From assembly GCF_001808185.1 (NCBI RefSeq), contig NZ_CP017668.1, positions 3,596,001 through 3,660,000 on the forward strand: a stretch of DNA of 64,000 bases. The letters run 5' to 3'. Both the position numbers and the translations under genes were made by a program. The notes beneath the pieces were generated by a model that was not told the DNA's origin, ran no database searches, and saw only the letters and a list, made by a program, of their open reading frames with translations. Below are positions 18,343-26,575 of this stretch, piece after piece; the first letter of the stretch is position 1, and the number at the start of each line of letters is the position of its first letter. Source of the DNA: Jeongeupia sp. USM3. GTDB lineage: Bacteria; Pseudomonadota; Gammaproteobacteria; Burkholderiales; Chitinibacteraceae.

Positions 18343-19221
18343 TCAGCGTGCCGCCAGATTGTCGGCCCCGGGGCTGGCCGGGTAGAAGGCGAAGCGCAGT
18401 GCGCGGCCGATGCTCGCCGGGACGACCGAGCCGTGGTCCTCGCCGTCGAAGCGCTGGAAGCTGACCCGGTCGGGGGGGGCGGCGGCGAGTTTTTGCGCGA
18501 GCGCGGCGGCCTCGTCGGCCATGTTGAACTGGTTTTCCCGGCTGCCGACCGTGATCAGCAGCCGCGCCTTGTCCTTGCCGGGCGTGTACGCATCGGCCTC
18601 GGCGACGATGGCGCGGCCGTCCCACCAGACCGACGGGCTGGCGGCGATATAGCTGGCGAACAGCGCCGGGCGCGAAAAGCGCAGGTGCAGCGCAAACAGG
18701 CCGCCGAGCGAATGGCCGAACAGCGCCTGCTGGCCGGCATCGACCGGGTAGCGTGCGGCGATCGCCGGCATCAGTTGCCGCTGCAGGAAGTCGGCGAACG
18801 CCTCGCGGCCGCCGGTTTTCGGTGGCCGCTCGAACTTCTTCGGTACGCGCTCGTCGGGGACGCTGGACGTCAGGTCGAAGTAGCGCCGGGCGCTGTCGAA
18901 TGGCTGGTCGGTCGGGTAGCCGACGCCGACGACCATCACGTCCTGCAGCGGCCGCTGCATCCGCGCCGCGGCGGCGGCGATGGCGAAGTGGGCATTGCCG
19001 TCGAGCACGTAGAGCACCCGGTAGCCGGCGGCCGGCGGCGGTGTCGTCGGCCGGGACACGAAAATCCGGTAATCGAGGCCGTTGCTGCCGGCCTTGACGT
19101 CGTACTGGTCGGCATTGGCCATGGCCAGCGCTTTGGCGGCGGGCAGTGCCGGGGCGGCGAGGGCGAAAGGCGTCATCAGCGCGCAGAGCAGCAGCGGAAG
19201 GTATTGGCGGAAGGAAAGCAC
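18343..19221 (-). CDS. Exported siderophore esterase (IroE/Fes-like alpha/beta hydrolase)
   Basis: GTG at 19219-19221, preceded by AGAGGA, gives a 292-residue protein with a Sec signal peptide (RQYLPLLLCALMTPFALA). The mature part is an esterase-D/Fes-type alpha/beta hydrolase: YRVLYVLDGNAHF, the nucleophile elbow GHSLGG, ASPSVWW and a C-terminal GEDHGS histidine. IroE-type enzymes cut trilactone catecholate siderophores in the periplasm, easing import or iron release. It sits downstream of the AraC regulator and beside a receptor/ABC siderophore importer, which supports that role; enterobactin-type substrates are an inference. The longer ORF in this frame is only a shadow of the araC-like gene. 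Confidence 0.8.
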   Translation of the reverse strand: MLSFRQYLPLLLCALMTPFALAAPALPAAKALAMANADQYDVKAGSNGLDYRIFVSRPTTPPPAAGYRVLYVLDGNAHFAIAAAAARMQRPLQDVMVVGVGYPTDQPFDSARRYFDLTSSVPDERVPKKFERPPKTGGREAFADFLQRQLMPAIAARYPVDAGQQALFGHSLGGLFALHLRFSRPALFASYIAASPSVWWDGRAIVAEADAYTPGKDKARLLITVGSRENQFNMADEAAALAQKLAAAPPDRVSFQRFDGEDHGSVVPASIGRALRFAFYPASPGADNLAAR

Positions 19222-19265
19222 TCGGGTCCTCTTTCTAAGAGCCTGTTCAAAGTCTGCCGTACGGG

Positions 19266-20159
19266 TCAGCGCTGGCGCGCGGCTTTCGGCGTGATGCCGA
19301 AATGGCGCTTGAACGCGGTGGCGAAGTTGGCCGCACTGGTATAGCCGGCCAGATCGGCCGCTTCGGCGACGCTGACGCCGTCGCGTTCGAGCGCGTCGCG
19401 TGCGGCCAGCAGCCGGCGGCGGCGCAGGTAGTCGAACACCGTGTGGCCGAACAGCTGCTTGAAGCGCTGCTGCATGGCGTTGACGTTCAGCCCGGCGTGG
19501 CGGGCGAGGTCGTCGAGCGAATGCGCGTCGGCGGCACCGCTGTCGAGGTAGTCGCGCAGCGCGTGCATCTGCCGCAGCTCGCGCGGCCGCAGGCCGGTCG
19601 TCGCCGGCGCCGAGACCTGGGCCAGCGTCTGCACGACGAGTTCGATCGCTCGGCTTTCCAGGTACAGCCTTTCGAGCAGCGGCGCGTACGCCGGCGGCCG
19701 GAGCATCGACTCGGCCAGCGCGATCTGCCGGGCCGACGGACGCCAGCGCTGCACCGACAGATGGCAGGCGCAGAAGCGGCGCAGGGTATCGTGCTCGGCG
19801 CTGTCGAGCAGGCCGCTTTCGTCGAGCCATTCGCGGCTCAGCGTCAGGCTGACCTTGCGCTCGGCACCGCTGTCGATCGCCCTGCGGGTGAACACCTCCG
19901 GCTCGGCAACCGAGACCAGCGCGGCCTCGTTGACGATGCGGCCGGCGTCGTCGCACTGCGTGCCGAGCTTCAGACGGCGCTTGCCGTACGAGACATCGGC
20001 GCTGCCGGCGAGGAACAGCGCGATGTTCAGCCCGCATTCGAGCTCGGCCTCGGCGCCGGTGCAGCCAAGGTCGCTGCGCTGCAACAGCGGCGCGTCGGTG
20101 CGCGTCAGCATCAGGCCGTCACGCAGCGGCAGCGGCTCGAAATGGGGGGCGATTTGCAT
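19266..20159 (-). CDS. AraC-family regulator, PchR-like
   Basis: This protein has an effector domain without recognised sequence motif in its first about 190 residues. The C-terminal double helix-turn-helix of AraC proteins follows (about 205-297, with DLARHAGLNVNAMQQRFKQLFG and YTSAANFATAFKRHFGITP). PchR-like regulators bind a ferric siderophore and activate its receptor gene; the position here, divergent from the TonB-dependent receptor and followed by the esterase, fits. I use ATG 20157-20159 (GGAG 10 bp upstream); ATG 20187-20189 would add ten residues. An inverted repeat AAAGGT...ACCTTT at 20192-20210 just upstream may be its operator. Confidence 0.85.
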   Translation of the reverse strand: MQIAPHFEPLPLRDGLMLTRTDAPLLQRSDLGCTGAEAELECGLNIALFLAGSADVSYGKRRLKLGTQCDDAGRIVNEAALVSVAEPEVFTRRAIDSGAERKVSLTLSREWLDESGLLDSAEHDTLRRFCACHLSVQRWRPSARQIALAESMLRPPAYAPLLERLYLESRAIELVVQTLAQVSAPATTGLRPRELRQMHALRDYLDSGAADAHSLDDLARHAGLNVNAMQQRFKQLFGHTVFDYLRRRRLLAARDALERDGVSVAEAADLAGYTSAANFATAFKRHFGITPKAARQR

Positions 20160-20258
20160 GTCTTTGACACTCCGCGGGTCGGTGCGCATGCAAAGGTTTT
20201 TTTGACCTTTCGCAAACGCTTGTCATACGAACGTGTGGAATACTATGCGCCGTCAAGC

Positions 20259-20282
20259 TCAAATGCAAATCATTCTCATTTG
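20259..20282. promoter_or_regulatory. Fur-box-like site before the siderophore receptor
   Basis: AATGCAAATCATTCTCATT matches the classic 19-bp Fur consensus at 13 of 19 positions in my alignment. It shares the 14-mer AATCATTCTCATTT with a second site at 22868. It lies between the divergent araC-like and receptor genes and could repress both when iron is plentiful. Confidence 0.65.
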
Positions 20283-20399
20283 AGTGGCGGGCGGCATGGG
20301 GCCGGTCGCGACAGGAACCGTCAGCGAGACCCGGTGGTACCGGCAGGTGCACGACGGGCAGCGGTTCCCGAAAACTAAAATGCTGCAGAGAGTGTGAAG

Positions 20400-22457
20400 A
20401 TGATTCCCCCGTTCAAGTCCAGCCCGATGCTGGCTGTCGTGTCCGCGCTGTTCGCGGCCGCGCCGGCCATGGCCGCGGAAACCGAAACGCAACTGGAGTC
20501 GGTCGTTGTGACCGCCGCCGGCTACGAGCAGAAGATCAAGGAGGCGCCGGCGAGCATTTCGGTGATTACCCGCGAACAGCTCGAAAGCCAGCCGTTCACC
20601 AGCCTGTCGGATGCCGTCCGCCATGTCGAAGGCGTCAGCGTCGTCGGCCCCGATCCCAACGAGACCGACATCTCGATCCGCGGCATGCCGGGCGAGTACA
20701 CGCTGATCCTCGTCGACGGCAAGCGCCAGAACACGCGCGAGACGATGAACCGCGGCACCGGCGGCGTCCAGCCGTACCAGATCCCGCCGATGGAAGCGAT
20801 CGAGCGGATCGAGGTCGTGCGCGGGCCGATGTCGTCGCTGTACGGCTCGGACGCGATGGGCGGCGTCATCAACATCATCACCCGCAAGGTGCCCAAGGCC
20901 TGGAAGGGCTCGGTCACCGCCGGCGGCGTGCTGCAGGAAGATTCGAACTACGGCAATACCGGCGAGGGCAGCTTCTGGCTCGGCGGCCCGCTCAAGGACG
21001 ATCTGCTCGGCCTGCAGGTGTACGGCAGCTACAGCAATCGGGGCGAGGACGACATCTACTACCCGAACAGCATGACCAGCGGTGCCAACGGCACCAGGAA
21101 CCAGAACTACGGTGCCAAGCTGACGCTTGCGCCGAGCAAGGACCAGGAGTTCATCCTCGAGGCCGGCCGCAACGAGCTGACGTATACCGACACGCCGGGC
21201 GAGTCGATCGCCGCCAACGCGCCGTCGGCGAAGAACGAGCACGATCGGACCAACTGGGCGCTGACCCACAACGGCCGCTGGGGCTGGGGGGCGACCACGG
21301 TTGCGCTGTACCAGGAAATCGCCAGGCAGATCACCACGACCGGCGGCGTCGAGAGCGCGTCCAAGCCCGAGATCACCAATACCGTGCTCGACGGTCTGGT
21401 GACGCTGCCGTTCGATACCAACATCCTCAAGCTCGGCGCCCAGTACAACCACAACAAGCTCGAAAGCATCAGCCGCGAATCGGTCGTTGCCGGCCACGCG
21501 GTCAGCCCGGACTCGGTGACCAACAGGGTGTGGGCGCTGTTCGCCGAGGACGAGTACTTCGTCACCGAGAAGCTGAGCCTGACCGGCGGCCTGCGCCTCG
21601 ACAACGACGAGCGCTACGGCAGCCACTGGACGCCGCGGCTGTACGCGGTCTACAAGGTCACCGACACGATCACCGTTCGCGGTGGCGCTGCCAGCGGCTT
21701 CAAGGCGCCGACCCTGCGCCAGACCACGGCCGGCTATTGCATGACCTCGGGCGGCGGTACGCAGAAGCGCGGTTCGCTGTGCGGCAACCCGGATCTCGAA
21801 CCGGAAACCAGCGTCACCGAGGAAATCGGCATCCGTTACGACGCGCCGAACGGCACCAATGCCAGCCTCACGCTGTTCAACAACGACTTCAAGAACAAGG
21901 TCGTCAGCTACGACACCGGCGTGCCCGATCCCTTCAACCGGGCACTGACGATCTACAAGTACGACAACATCGACAAGGTGAACATCAGGGGGGCCGAACT
22001 CGGCGGTGCGATGCCGTTCGCAAAGGACTGGAAGGTCAGCGCCAACTACACCTACACCAAGTCCGAGCGCGAAGGCGGCGGTGAGCCGGCGTTCGACGGC
22101 GGCTCGCTCGACGGCCGCCCGCTCGACAAGACGCCGGAGCACATGGCCAACCTGCGCCTCGACTGGACGCCGATCGAGAAGCTGGCGACGTTTGCCCGCG
22201 TCACCTACACCGGCAAGCAGTACTGGGCGGCGTTCCGCAACGGTGCGATGAACGTGCGCGAGGCCGATGCCTACGCGACGGCCGACCTGGGCGCCAGCTA
22301 CACCTTCAACAAGCACCTGACCGCCAACTTCACCGTGCTGAACATCACCGACGAGATCGAGCCGGTTGATGACCGCACCCGTACCGGTGGCCTCGACGGC
22401 AACTGGATGGTGCAGGAAGGCCGCCGCTACTGGCTGAGCGTCACCGCCAGCTTCTGA
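20400..22457 (+). CDS. TonB-dependent outer-membrane siderophore receptor (FepA/CirA class)
   Basis: This receptor has a signal peptide ending AAPAMA, a TonB-box-like segment (LESVVVTA), a plug domain (about 45-160, with ISIRGMPGEYTLILVDGKR and EVVRGPMSSLYGSDAMGG), and a 22-strand barrel ending in an aromatic residue (WLSVTASF). The plug motif order matches the FepA/CirA/IrgA class for catecholate siderophores. I use ATG 20400; GTG 20394 is an alternative that adds two residues. It is preceded by a Fur-box-like site and followed by a terminator. It feeds the periplasmic binding protein and ABC importer downstream. Confidence 0.9.
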   Translation: MIPPFKSSPMLAVVSALFAAAPAMAAETETQLESVVVTAAGYEQKIKEAPASISVITREQLESQPFTSLSDAVRHVEGVSVVGPDPNETDISIRGMPGEYTLILVDGKRQNTRETMNRGTGGVQPYQIPPMEAIERIEVVRGPMSSLYGSDAMGGVINIITRKVPKAWKGSVTAGGVLQEDSNYGNTGEGSFWLGGPLKDDLLGLQVYGSYSNRGEDDIYYPNSMTSGANGTRNQNYGAKLTLAPSKDQEFILEAGRNELTYTDTPGESIAANAPSAKNEHDRTNWALTHNGRWGWGATTVALYQEIARQITTTGGVESASKPEITNTVLDGLVTLPFDTNILKLGAQYNHNKLESISRESVVAGHAVSPDSVTNRVWALFAEDEYFVTEKLSLTGGLRLDNDERYGSHWTPRLYAVYKVTDTITVRGGAASGFKAPTLRQTTAGYCMTSGGGTQKRGSLCGNPDLEPETSVTEEIGIRYDAPNGTNASLTLFNNDFKNKVVSYDTGVPDPFNRALTIYKYDNIDKVNIRGAELGGAMPFAKDWKVSANYTYTKSEREGGGEPAFDGGSLDGRPLDKTPEHMANLRLDWTPIEKLATFARVTYTGKQYWAAFRNGAMNVREADAYATADLGASYTFNKHLTANFTVLNITDEIEPVDDRTRTGGLDGNWMVQEGRRYWLSVTASF

Positions 22458-22474
22458 TCGCAACGATCCCGCTT

Positions 22475-22512
22475 GCCCGGGGCCGCCCACCGGCCGGTCC
22501 CGGGCTTTTTCC
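22475..22512 (+). terminator. Rho-independent terminator after the receptor gene
   Basis: GCCCGGG and CCCGGGC flank an inner GC-rich stem and are followed by T5, 17 bp past the receptor stop. Confidence 0.8.
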
Positions 22513-22531
22513 ATTTTCCGACGAGGTCACG

Positions 22532-22819
22532 ATGCCTGCAGCCCACGCAACGGTCATGACGCCCGATGGCGCCCGTTTTCTGTTCAAGCTTTGCAAACAT
22601 TTCGCCAAGAAGATTCCGGTCGAATTCGACGAGCGCCACGGCCGCGCCGCATTTGCCTTTGGTCACTGTACGTTGACGGCGACCGACGAGTCGCTGCGCT
22701 TCGATTGCGTTTCCGACTCCGACGAAGCGCTGGCGCGGCTGCAATCGGTGGTCGTCGATCACCTGGCGCTGATGACCCGGGCCAACCCGCTGCCGGTGGC
22801 CTGGATCGCCGGGGCTTGA
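22532..22819 (+). CDS. DUF2218 family protein
   Basis: This 95-residue cytosolic protein matches DUF2218 by its layout: an ATVMTPDGARFLFKLCKHFAKK opening, an FDERHGRAAFAFG strand pair, and a C-terminal helix beginning LQSVVVDHLALM. Members are small, of unknown function, and are often found beside siderophore or iron uptake genes, as here. GAGG sits upstream of ATG 22532. It follows the receptor terminator, so it may have its own promoter. Confidence 0.7.
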   Translation: MPAAHATVMTPDGARFLFKLCKHFAKKIPVEFDERHGRAAFAFGHCTLTATDESLRFDCVSDSDEALARLQSVVVDHLALMTRANPLPVAWIAGA

Positions 22820-22858
22820 GCTTGCGCAAGGCGACGGTCGTCGCGCTTGCTTATAAAT

Positions 22859-22880
22859 GCGTTATAGAATCATTCTCATT
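22859..22880 (+). promoter_or_regulatory. Fur-box-like site before the siderophore ABC operon
   Basis: AATCATTCTCATTT at 22868-22881 is identical to the core of the receptor's Fur-like site. It lies about 25 bp upstream of the binding-protein gene start, close to where its promoter should be. Confidence 0.55.
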
Positions 22881-22904
22881 TACTAGTGAATCGGGGAGAT
22901 CCAA

Positions 22905-24041
22905 TTGATTCAGCGATGGATTCAGCGATGGCTGAAACGCGCCGGCCTGGCGCTGGCTTGCGCGGGCGTGCTGGCGATGCCGGCCCAGGCGGTGACGGTG
23001 ACCGACCTGGCCGGCCGCAAGGTCGAGTTGCCGAAGAAGGTCGACCGCATCCTGCTCGGCGAAGGCCGGCTGTTCTATTCGCTGGCGCTGCTCGAAGGCG
23101 ACAAGCCGGTTGCGCGCATCGCCGGCTGGCAGGGTGATTTCCGCCAGCTCGATCCGCAGACTTACGGCCAGTACCGCGCCAGGTTTCCCGAGATCGACAA
23201 GATCCCGCTGATCGGCAAGACCAGCGAAGCGTCGGTCAGCGGTGAAAAGGTCGTCTCGCTCAAGCCCGACATCGCCGTGTTCAGCCTCGCCGGCCATGGC
23301 CCGAGCGTGCACAACCCGCTGGTCAAGCAGCTCGAGGCCGCGAAGATTCCGGTGATCTTCGTCGACTTCCGGCTCAAGCCGATGGAAAACACCGTGCCGA
23401 GCATGCGGCTGATGGGCAAGGCGCTGCAGCGCGAGGCGCAGGCCGAGAAGTTCATCCGCTTCTACGAGCAGAACATGAAGCTCGTCACCGACACGGTGAA
23501 GGGCATTCCGGCGGCACAGCGCCCGAAGGCCTTTCTCGATCTGCGCGCAGGTGCGATGGACGGCATCTACACCGCCGGCAAGGGCAGCCTGGGCGAGATG
23601 GTCGAGGCCGCCGGCGGCATCAATATCGGCAGCGGACTTCTGAGCACCGAAATCGGTGAAGTGAACCTCGAGAAGGTGATCGCGACCAATCCGGCCGTAT
23701 ACATCGCCACCGGCGCAGGGACGCCCGACGCCAAGCTCGGGCTGAAATTCGGCCCGGACGTGAGTGCCGATGTCGCGCGTGCCGCGCTCAAGGCCACGTC
23801 GACCCGTGCCCAGCTCGGCGCGCTCGGCGCGGTGCGCAACGGCAAGTCCTACGGCGCGTGGCACCACTTCTACAACACGCCGTATCACGTCGTGCTGGTG
23901 CAGCAGTTCGCCAAGTGGCTGCAGCCGGCCGCGTTCGCCAGGCTTGATCCGCAGGCGACGTGGGCGACGATGTACAAGGACTTCCTGCCGGCCGTCGCAC
24001 CGCAGGGGACGTACTGGGTCGACGCCGGGGGCGCGCAGTGA
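22905..24041 (+). CDS. Periplasmic ferric-siderophore-binding protein (ABC transporter)
   Basis: TTG at 22905 has GGGGAG 6 bp upstream and gives a 378-residue protein with a signal peptide ending MPAQA. The mature protein has the two-lobed fold of cluster A-II binding proteins (helical backbone, VTDLAGRKVELPKKVDRILLG opening, GHGPSVHNPLVKQLE in lobe one, WHHFYNTPYHVVLVQQFAKWL near the end). It should receive the ferric siderophore from the receptor and pass it to the FecCD permease, which it overlaps. The opening codons contain a direct repeat of a 12-mer (ATTCAGCGATGG twice, 22908-22931) that duplicates IQRW. Confidence 0.85.
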   Translation: MIQRWIQRWLKRAGLALACAGVLAMPAQAVTVTDLAGRKVELPKKVDRILLGEGRLFYSLALLEGDKPVARIAGWQGDFRQLDPQTYGQYRARFPEIDKIPLIGKTSEASVSGEKVVSLKPDIAVFSLAGHGPSVHNPLVKQLEAAKIPVIFVDFRLKPMENTVPSMRLMGKALQREAQAEKFIRFYEQNMKLVTDTVKGIPAAQRPKAFLDLRAGAMDGIYTAGKGSLGEMVEAAGGINIGSGLLSTEIGEVNLEKVIATNPAVYIATGAGTPDAKLGLKFGPDVSADVARAALKATSTRAQLGALGAVRNGKSYGAWHHFYNTPYHVVLVQQFAKWLQPAAFARLDPQATWATMYKDFLPAVAPQGTYWVDAGGAQ

Positions 24042-25105
24042 GCGCACCCGAAGTTGCCGTACTGCAGCCGGCCGACACCGTCGCCGGCTACCAGCGCCTG
24101 CTGGGCCGGCGCCTCGCGATCATCGCCGCGCTGCTGGCGGTGATCGTCGCGTCGCTGCTGCTCGACTTCACCATCGGCCCGTCGGGCATGGCGATCGGCG
24201 ATGTGGTCCGGGCGCTGTTCGACCGTGCCGCGGCCGACCCGGCCACCGCGGTCATCGTCTGGGACATCCGGCTGCCGTATGCGCTGATCGCCGTCGCGGT
24301 CGGCCTCGCGCTCGGCCTTGCCGGTGCCGAGATGCAGACCATCCTCAACAACCCGCTGGCGAGCCCGTTCACGCTCGGCGTCTCGCAGGCGGCGGCGTTC
24401 GGCGCCGCGCTGGCGCTGGTGCTCGACCTGAGCATTCCCGGCGTTTCGCCCGAATGGGCCGTTGCGGTCAATGCCTTCATTTTCGCGATGCTGTCGGCAT
24501 GGCTGCTCGACTTCGTCACCCGCGTCGTCGGCATGAGCACCTCGGGCGTCGTGCTGTTCGGCATTGCGCTGTTCTTCAGCTTCGATGCGCTGCTGGCGCT
24601 GCTCAAGTATGTCGCCAGCGCCGAGGCGCTGCAGGGCGTGATCATGTGGACGATGGGCAGCCTGTCGCGCGCGACCTGGCCCAAGGTGATCGCGCTGTTT
24701 GCCGCCTGTGCGCTGCTGCTGCCGTGGGCGATGCGCAATGCGTGGCGGCTGACGGCGCTGCGGCTCGGTGAGGACCGCGCGGCGAGCTTCGGCGTCGACG
24801 TGCGCCGGCTGCGGCTCGGTTCGCTGACGCGCATCAGCCTGCTGACCGCGCTGGCGGTGTCCTTCGTCGGCACCATCGGCTTCATCGGCCTGATCGCACC
24901 GCATATCGCGCGTCGTCTCGTCGGCGAGGATCACCGTTTCTACCTGCCGGCGAGCGCGCTGGTCGGCGCGGTGGTGATGTCGCTGGCGTCGGTCGCATCG
25001 AAGAACATCGTGCCGGGCGTGATCGTGCCGGTCGGCATCGTCACCGCGCTGGTGGGGATTCCGCTGTTCATGGCGATCGTGTTCCGGCACGGCGGGAGGG
25101 CATGA
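24038..25105 (+). CDS. FecCD-family siderophore ABC permease
   Basis: GTG at 24038 overlaps the upstream TGA (GTGA). The 355-residue product has nine to ten hydrophobic segments and the BtuC/FecCD motifs: DIRLPYALIAVAVGLALGLAGAEMQ, NNPLASPFTLGVSQAAAFGA, and the ATPase-coupling loop LGEDRAASFGVD. It imports ferric siderophore across the inner membrane as a homodimer, because only one permease gene is present. Stop and start with the ATPase gene also overlap (ATGA), so binding protein, permease and ATPase are translationally coupled. Confidence 0.9.
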   Translation: MSAPEVAVLQPADTVAGYQRLLGRRLAIIAALLAVIVASLLLDFTIGPSGMAIGDVVRALFDRAAADPATAVIVWDIRLPYALIAVAVGLALGLAGAEMQTILNNPLASPFTLGVSQAAAFGAALALVLDLSIPGVSPEWAVAVNAFIFAMLSAWLLDFVTRVVGMSTSGVVLFGIALFFSFDALLALLKYVASAEALQGVIMWTMGSLSRATWPKVIALFAACALLLPWAMRNAWRLTALRLGEDRAASFGVDVRRLRLGSLTRISLLTALAVSFVGTIGFIGLIAPHIARRLVGEDHRFYLPASALVGAVVMSLASVASKNIVPGVIVPVGIVTALVGIPLFMAIVFRHGGRA

Positions 25106-25884
25106 TGACGACGCTGTCGATCGAGAACGTCCGCGTCCGCTACGGCCGTCGCGAAGTGATCCCGGGGCTGGGCATCGCCGCGCTGCAACCGGGAGAGGTG
25201 ACCGCCTTGCTCGGGCCGAACGGCTGCGGCAAGACGACCCTGCTCAAGGCCGTCGCCGGGCTGGTGCGCTGCGACGGCAAGGTCGTGTTCGACGGCCAGA
25301 CCTTCGGCTACGGCGATTTCGCCGCACGGGCGCGCCATATCGCTTACCTGCCGCAGACCTTGCCGCCGACCGTGCACCTGCGCGTGTTCGAATCCATCCT
25401 CGTTGCGCGCCAGGCGACCGCGGTCGGGCTGGCGCGCGGCGGCGATCATGCCGAAGTACTGCAGGTGCTCGACCGGCTGGCCATCGGCCATCTGGCGATG
25501 CGCTACCTGAGCGAGCTCTCCGGCGGCCAGCGCCAGTTGGTCGGCATTGCGCAGGCGCTGGTGCGCGCACCGAAGGTATTGCTGCTCGACGAGCCGCTGT
25601 CGGCGCTCGACCTCAACCACCAGTTCCAGGTGATGGACCTGCTGCGGCAGGAGACCCGCGCGCGCGGCATGGTCACGGTGATCGTGCTGCACGACCTCAA
25701 CGTCGCGCTGCGGCACACCGACCGGGCGCTGCTGCTCAGGGAAGGGCGGCTGGTGGCCGAGGGGCCGCCTGCCGCGGTGATCAACAGCGCGACGCTGGCC
25801 GAGGTCTACGGCGTGCGCGGCCGGGTCGAACCCTGCTCGCAGGGGTTCAGCCAGATCATGGTCGACGGCCTCGTCGGCGCCTGA
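25102..25884 (+). CDS. Siderophore ABC transporter ATPase (FepC/FecE type)
   Basis: This 260-residue ATPase has Walker A GPNGCGKTTLLKA, a Q-loop, signature LSGGQRQLVGIAQAL, Walker B VLLLDEPLSALD and switch His in VLHDLNVALRH. It energises the overlapping FecCD-type permease. Terminal position in the three-gene operon and a terminator 7 bp later define the transcript end. Confidence 0.9.
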   Translation: MMTTLSIENVRVRYGRREVIPGLGIAALQPGEVTALLGPNGCGKTTLLKAVAGLVRCDGKVVFDGQTFGYGDFAARARHIAYLPQTLPPTVHLRVFESILVARQATAVGLARGGDHAEVLQVLDRLAIGHLAMRYLSELSGGQRQLVGIAQALVRAPKVLLLDEPLSALDLNHQFQVMDLLRQETRARGMVTVIVLHDLNVALRHTDRALLLREGRLVAEGPPAAVINSATLAEVYGVRGRVEPCSQGFSQIMVDGLVGA

Positions 25885-25890
25885 AACAGC

Positions 25891-25912
25891 AACGCCACCT
25901 CCGGGTGGCGTT
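25891..25912 (+). terminator. Terminator of the siderophore ABC operon
   Basis: AACGCCACC and GGTGGCGTT form a perfect 9-bp stem with a four-base loop directly after the ATPase stop. The following sequence is only modestly T-rich. Confidence 0.65.
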
Positions 25913-25951
25913 CTGCATTCCGTCGGCCCGCTCTGGACAGCTGGTGATTTA

Positions 25952-25987
25952 AAGATATATCTTAAGATGCATCTTTAGATATATCGA
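25952..25987 (+). promoter_or_regulatory. Three tandem 12-bp palindromes: PadR-type operator
   Basis: AAGATATATCTT (25952-25963) and AAGATGCATCTT (25964-25975) are perfect 12-bp palindromes placed end to end. TAGATATATCGA (25976-25987) is an imperfect third unit. The array ends at the AAGGAGG ribosome-binding site of the PadR gene, so occupancy would block both promoter and translation start. It is the likely autoregulatory operator. Confidence 0.7.
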
Positions 25988-25998
25988 AGGAGGTTGCC

Positions 25999-26499
25999 AT
26001 GCGAGGCGAAATGGGACAACGGGGCGGCGGCCGGCGGGGCCGCGTGTTCGATCACGGCGACCTGCGCCTGGTGGTGCTGGCGCTGACGGCGCAAAGCCCG
26101 CGCCACGGCTACGAGATCATCAAGGCGATCGAGGAGAAGTTCGGCGGCAACTATGCACCGAGCCCCGGCGCGATCTACCCGACGCTGACCTTGCTCGACG
26201 AACAGGGGCTGCTGCGCGGCGAGGCCGACGCCGACGGCAAGCGCCGCTACACGGTCACGCCCGATGGCGAGGCGTACATCGCCGCCCACCGCGACACCAT
26301 CGACGGCGTGATGGTGCGGATGGAACTGATGGCGCGCCGCATGGCCGGCCACATGCCGCCCGAGCGCGTGATGCAGGCGATGCAGACGCTGAAGCAGGCG
26401 CTGCTGCTGCGCGAGCACGGCTGGACCGATGCATCGGTCGCCGCCGCCGCCGCCGCGATCGAAACTGCCGCCAGGGAGATCGTCGATGGGCCACGCTAG
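25999..26499 (+). CDS. PadR-family transcriptional regulator (YqjI-like)
   Basis: This 166-residue repressor has a PadR winged helix at about 22-95 (VLALTAQSPRHGYEIIKAIEEKFGG, PSPGAIYPTLTLLDEQGLL, RRYTVTPDGEAYI) and a helical dimerisation tail. The Arg/Gly-rich start is short and lacks the His-rich nickel tail of E. coli YqjI. It precedes a YqjH-type ferric-siderophore reductase by 76 bp on the same strand. In E. coli the two are divergent and YqjI represses both, so the same regulatory link is likely. AAGGAGG precedes ATG 25999. Confidence 0.85.
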   Translation: MRGEMGQRGGGRRGRVFDHGDLRLVVLALTAQSPRHGYEIIKAIEEKFGGNYAPSPGAIYPTLTLLDEQGLLRGEADADGKRRYTVTPDGEAYIAAHRDTIDGVMVRMELMARRMAGHMPPERVMQAMQTLKQALLLREHGWTDASVAAAAAAIETAAREIVDGPR

Positions 26500-26575
26500 G
26501 TTGTGTCGATCAGGCGCCTGTTGACGCGGCCCGGCGCAAGGCGCCGCGTCCTCCCCCGAACAACAAGGAAAGAAA

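Noticed and set aside
20380..20397. Five-codon ORF (MLQRV) just before the siderophore receptor.
   Set aside because: Too short and unsupported; the overlap with the receptor start is likely chance.
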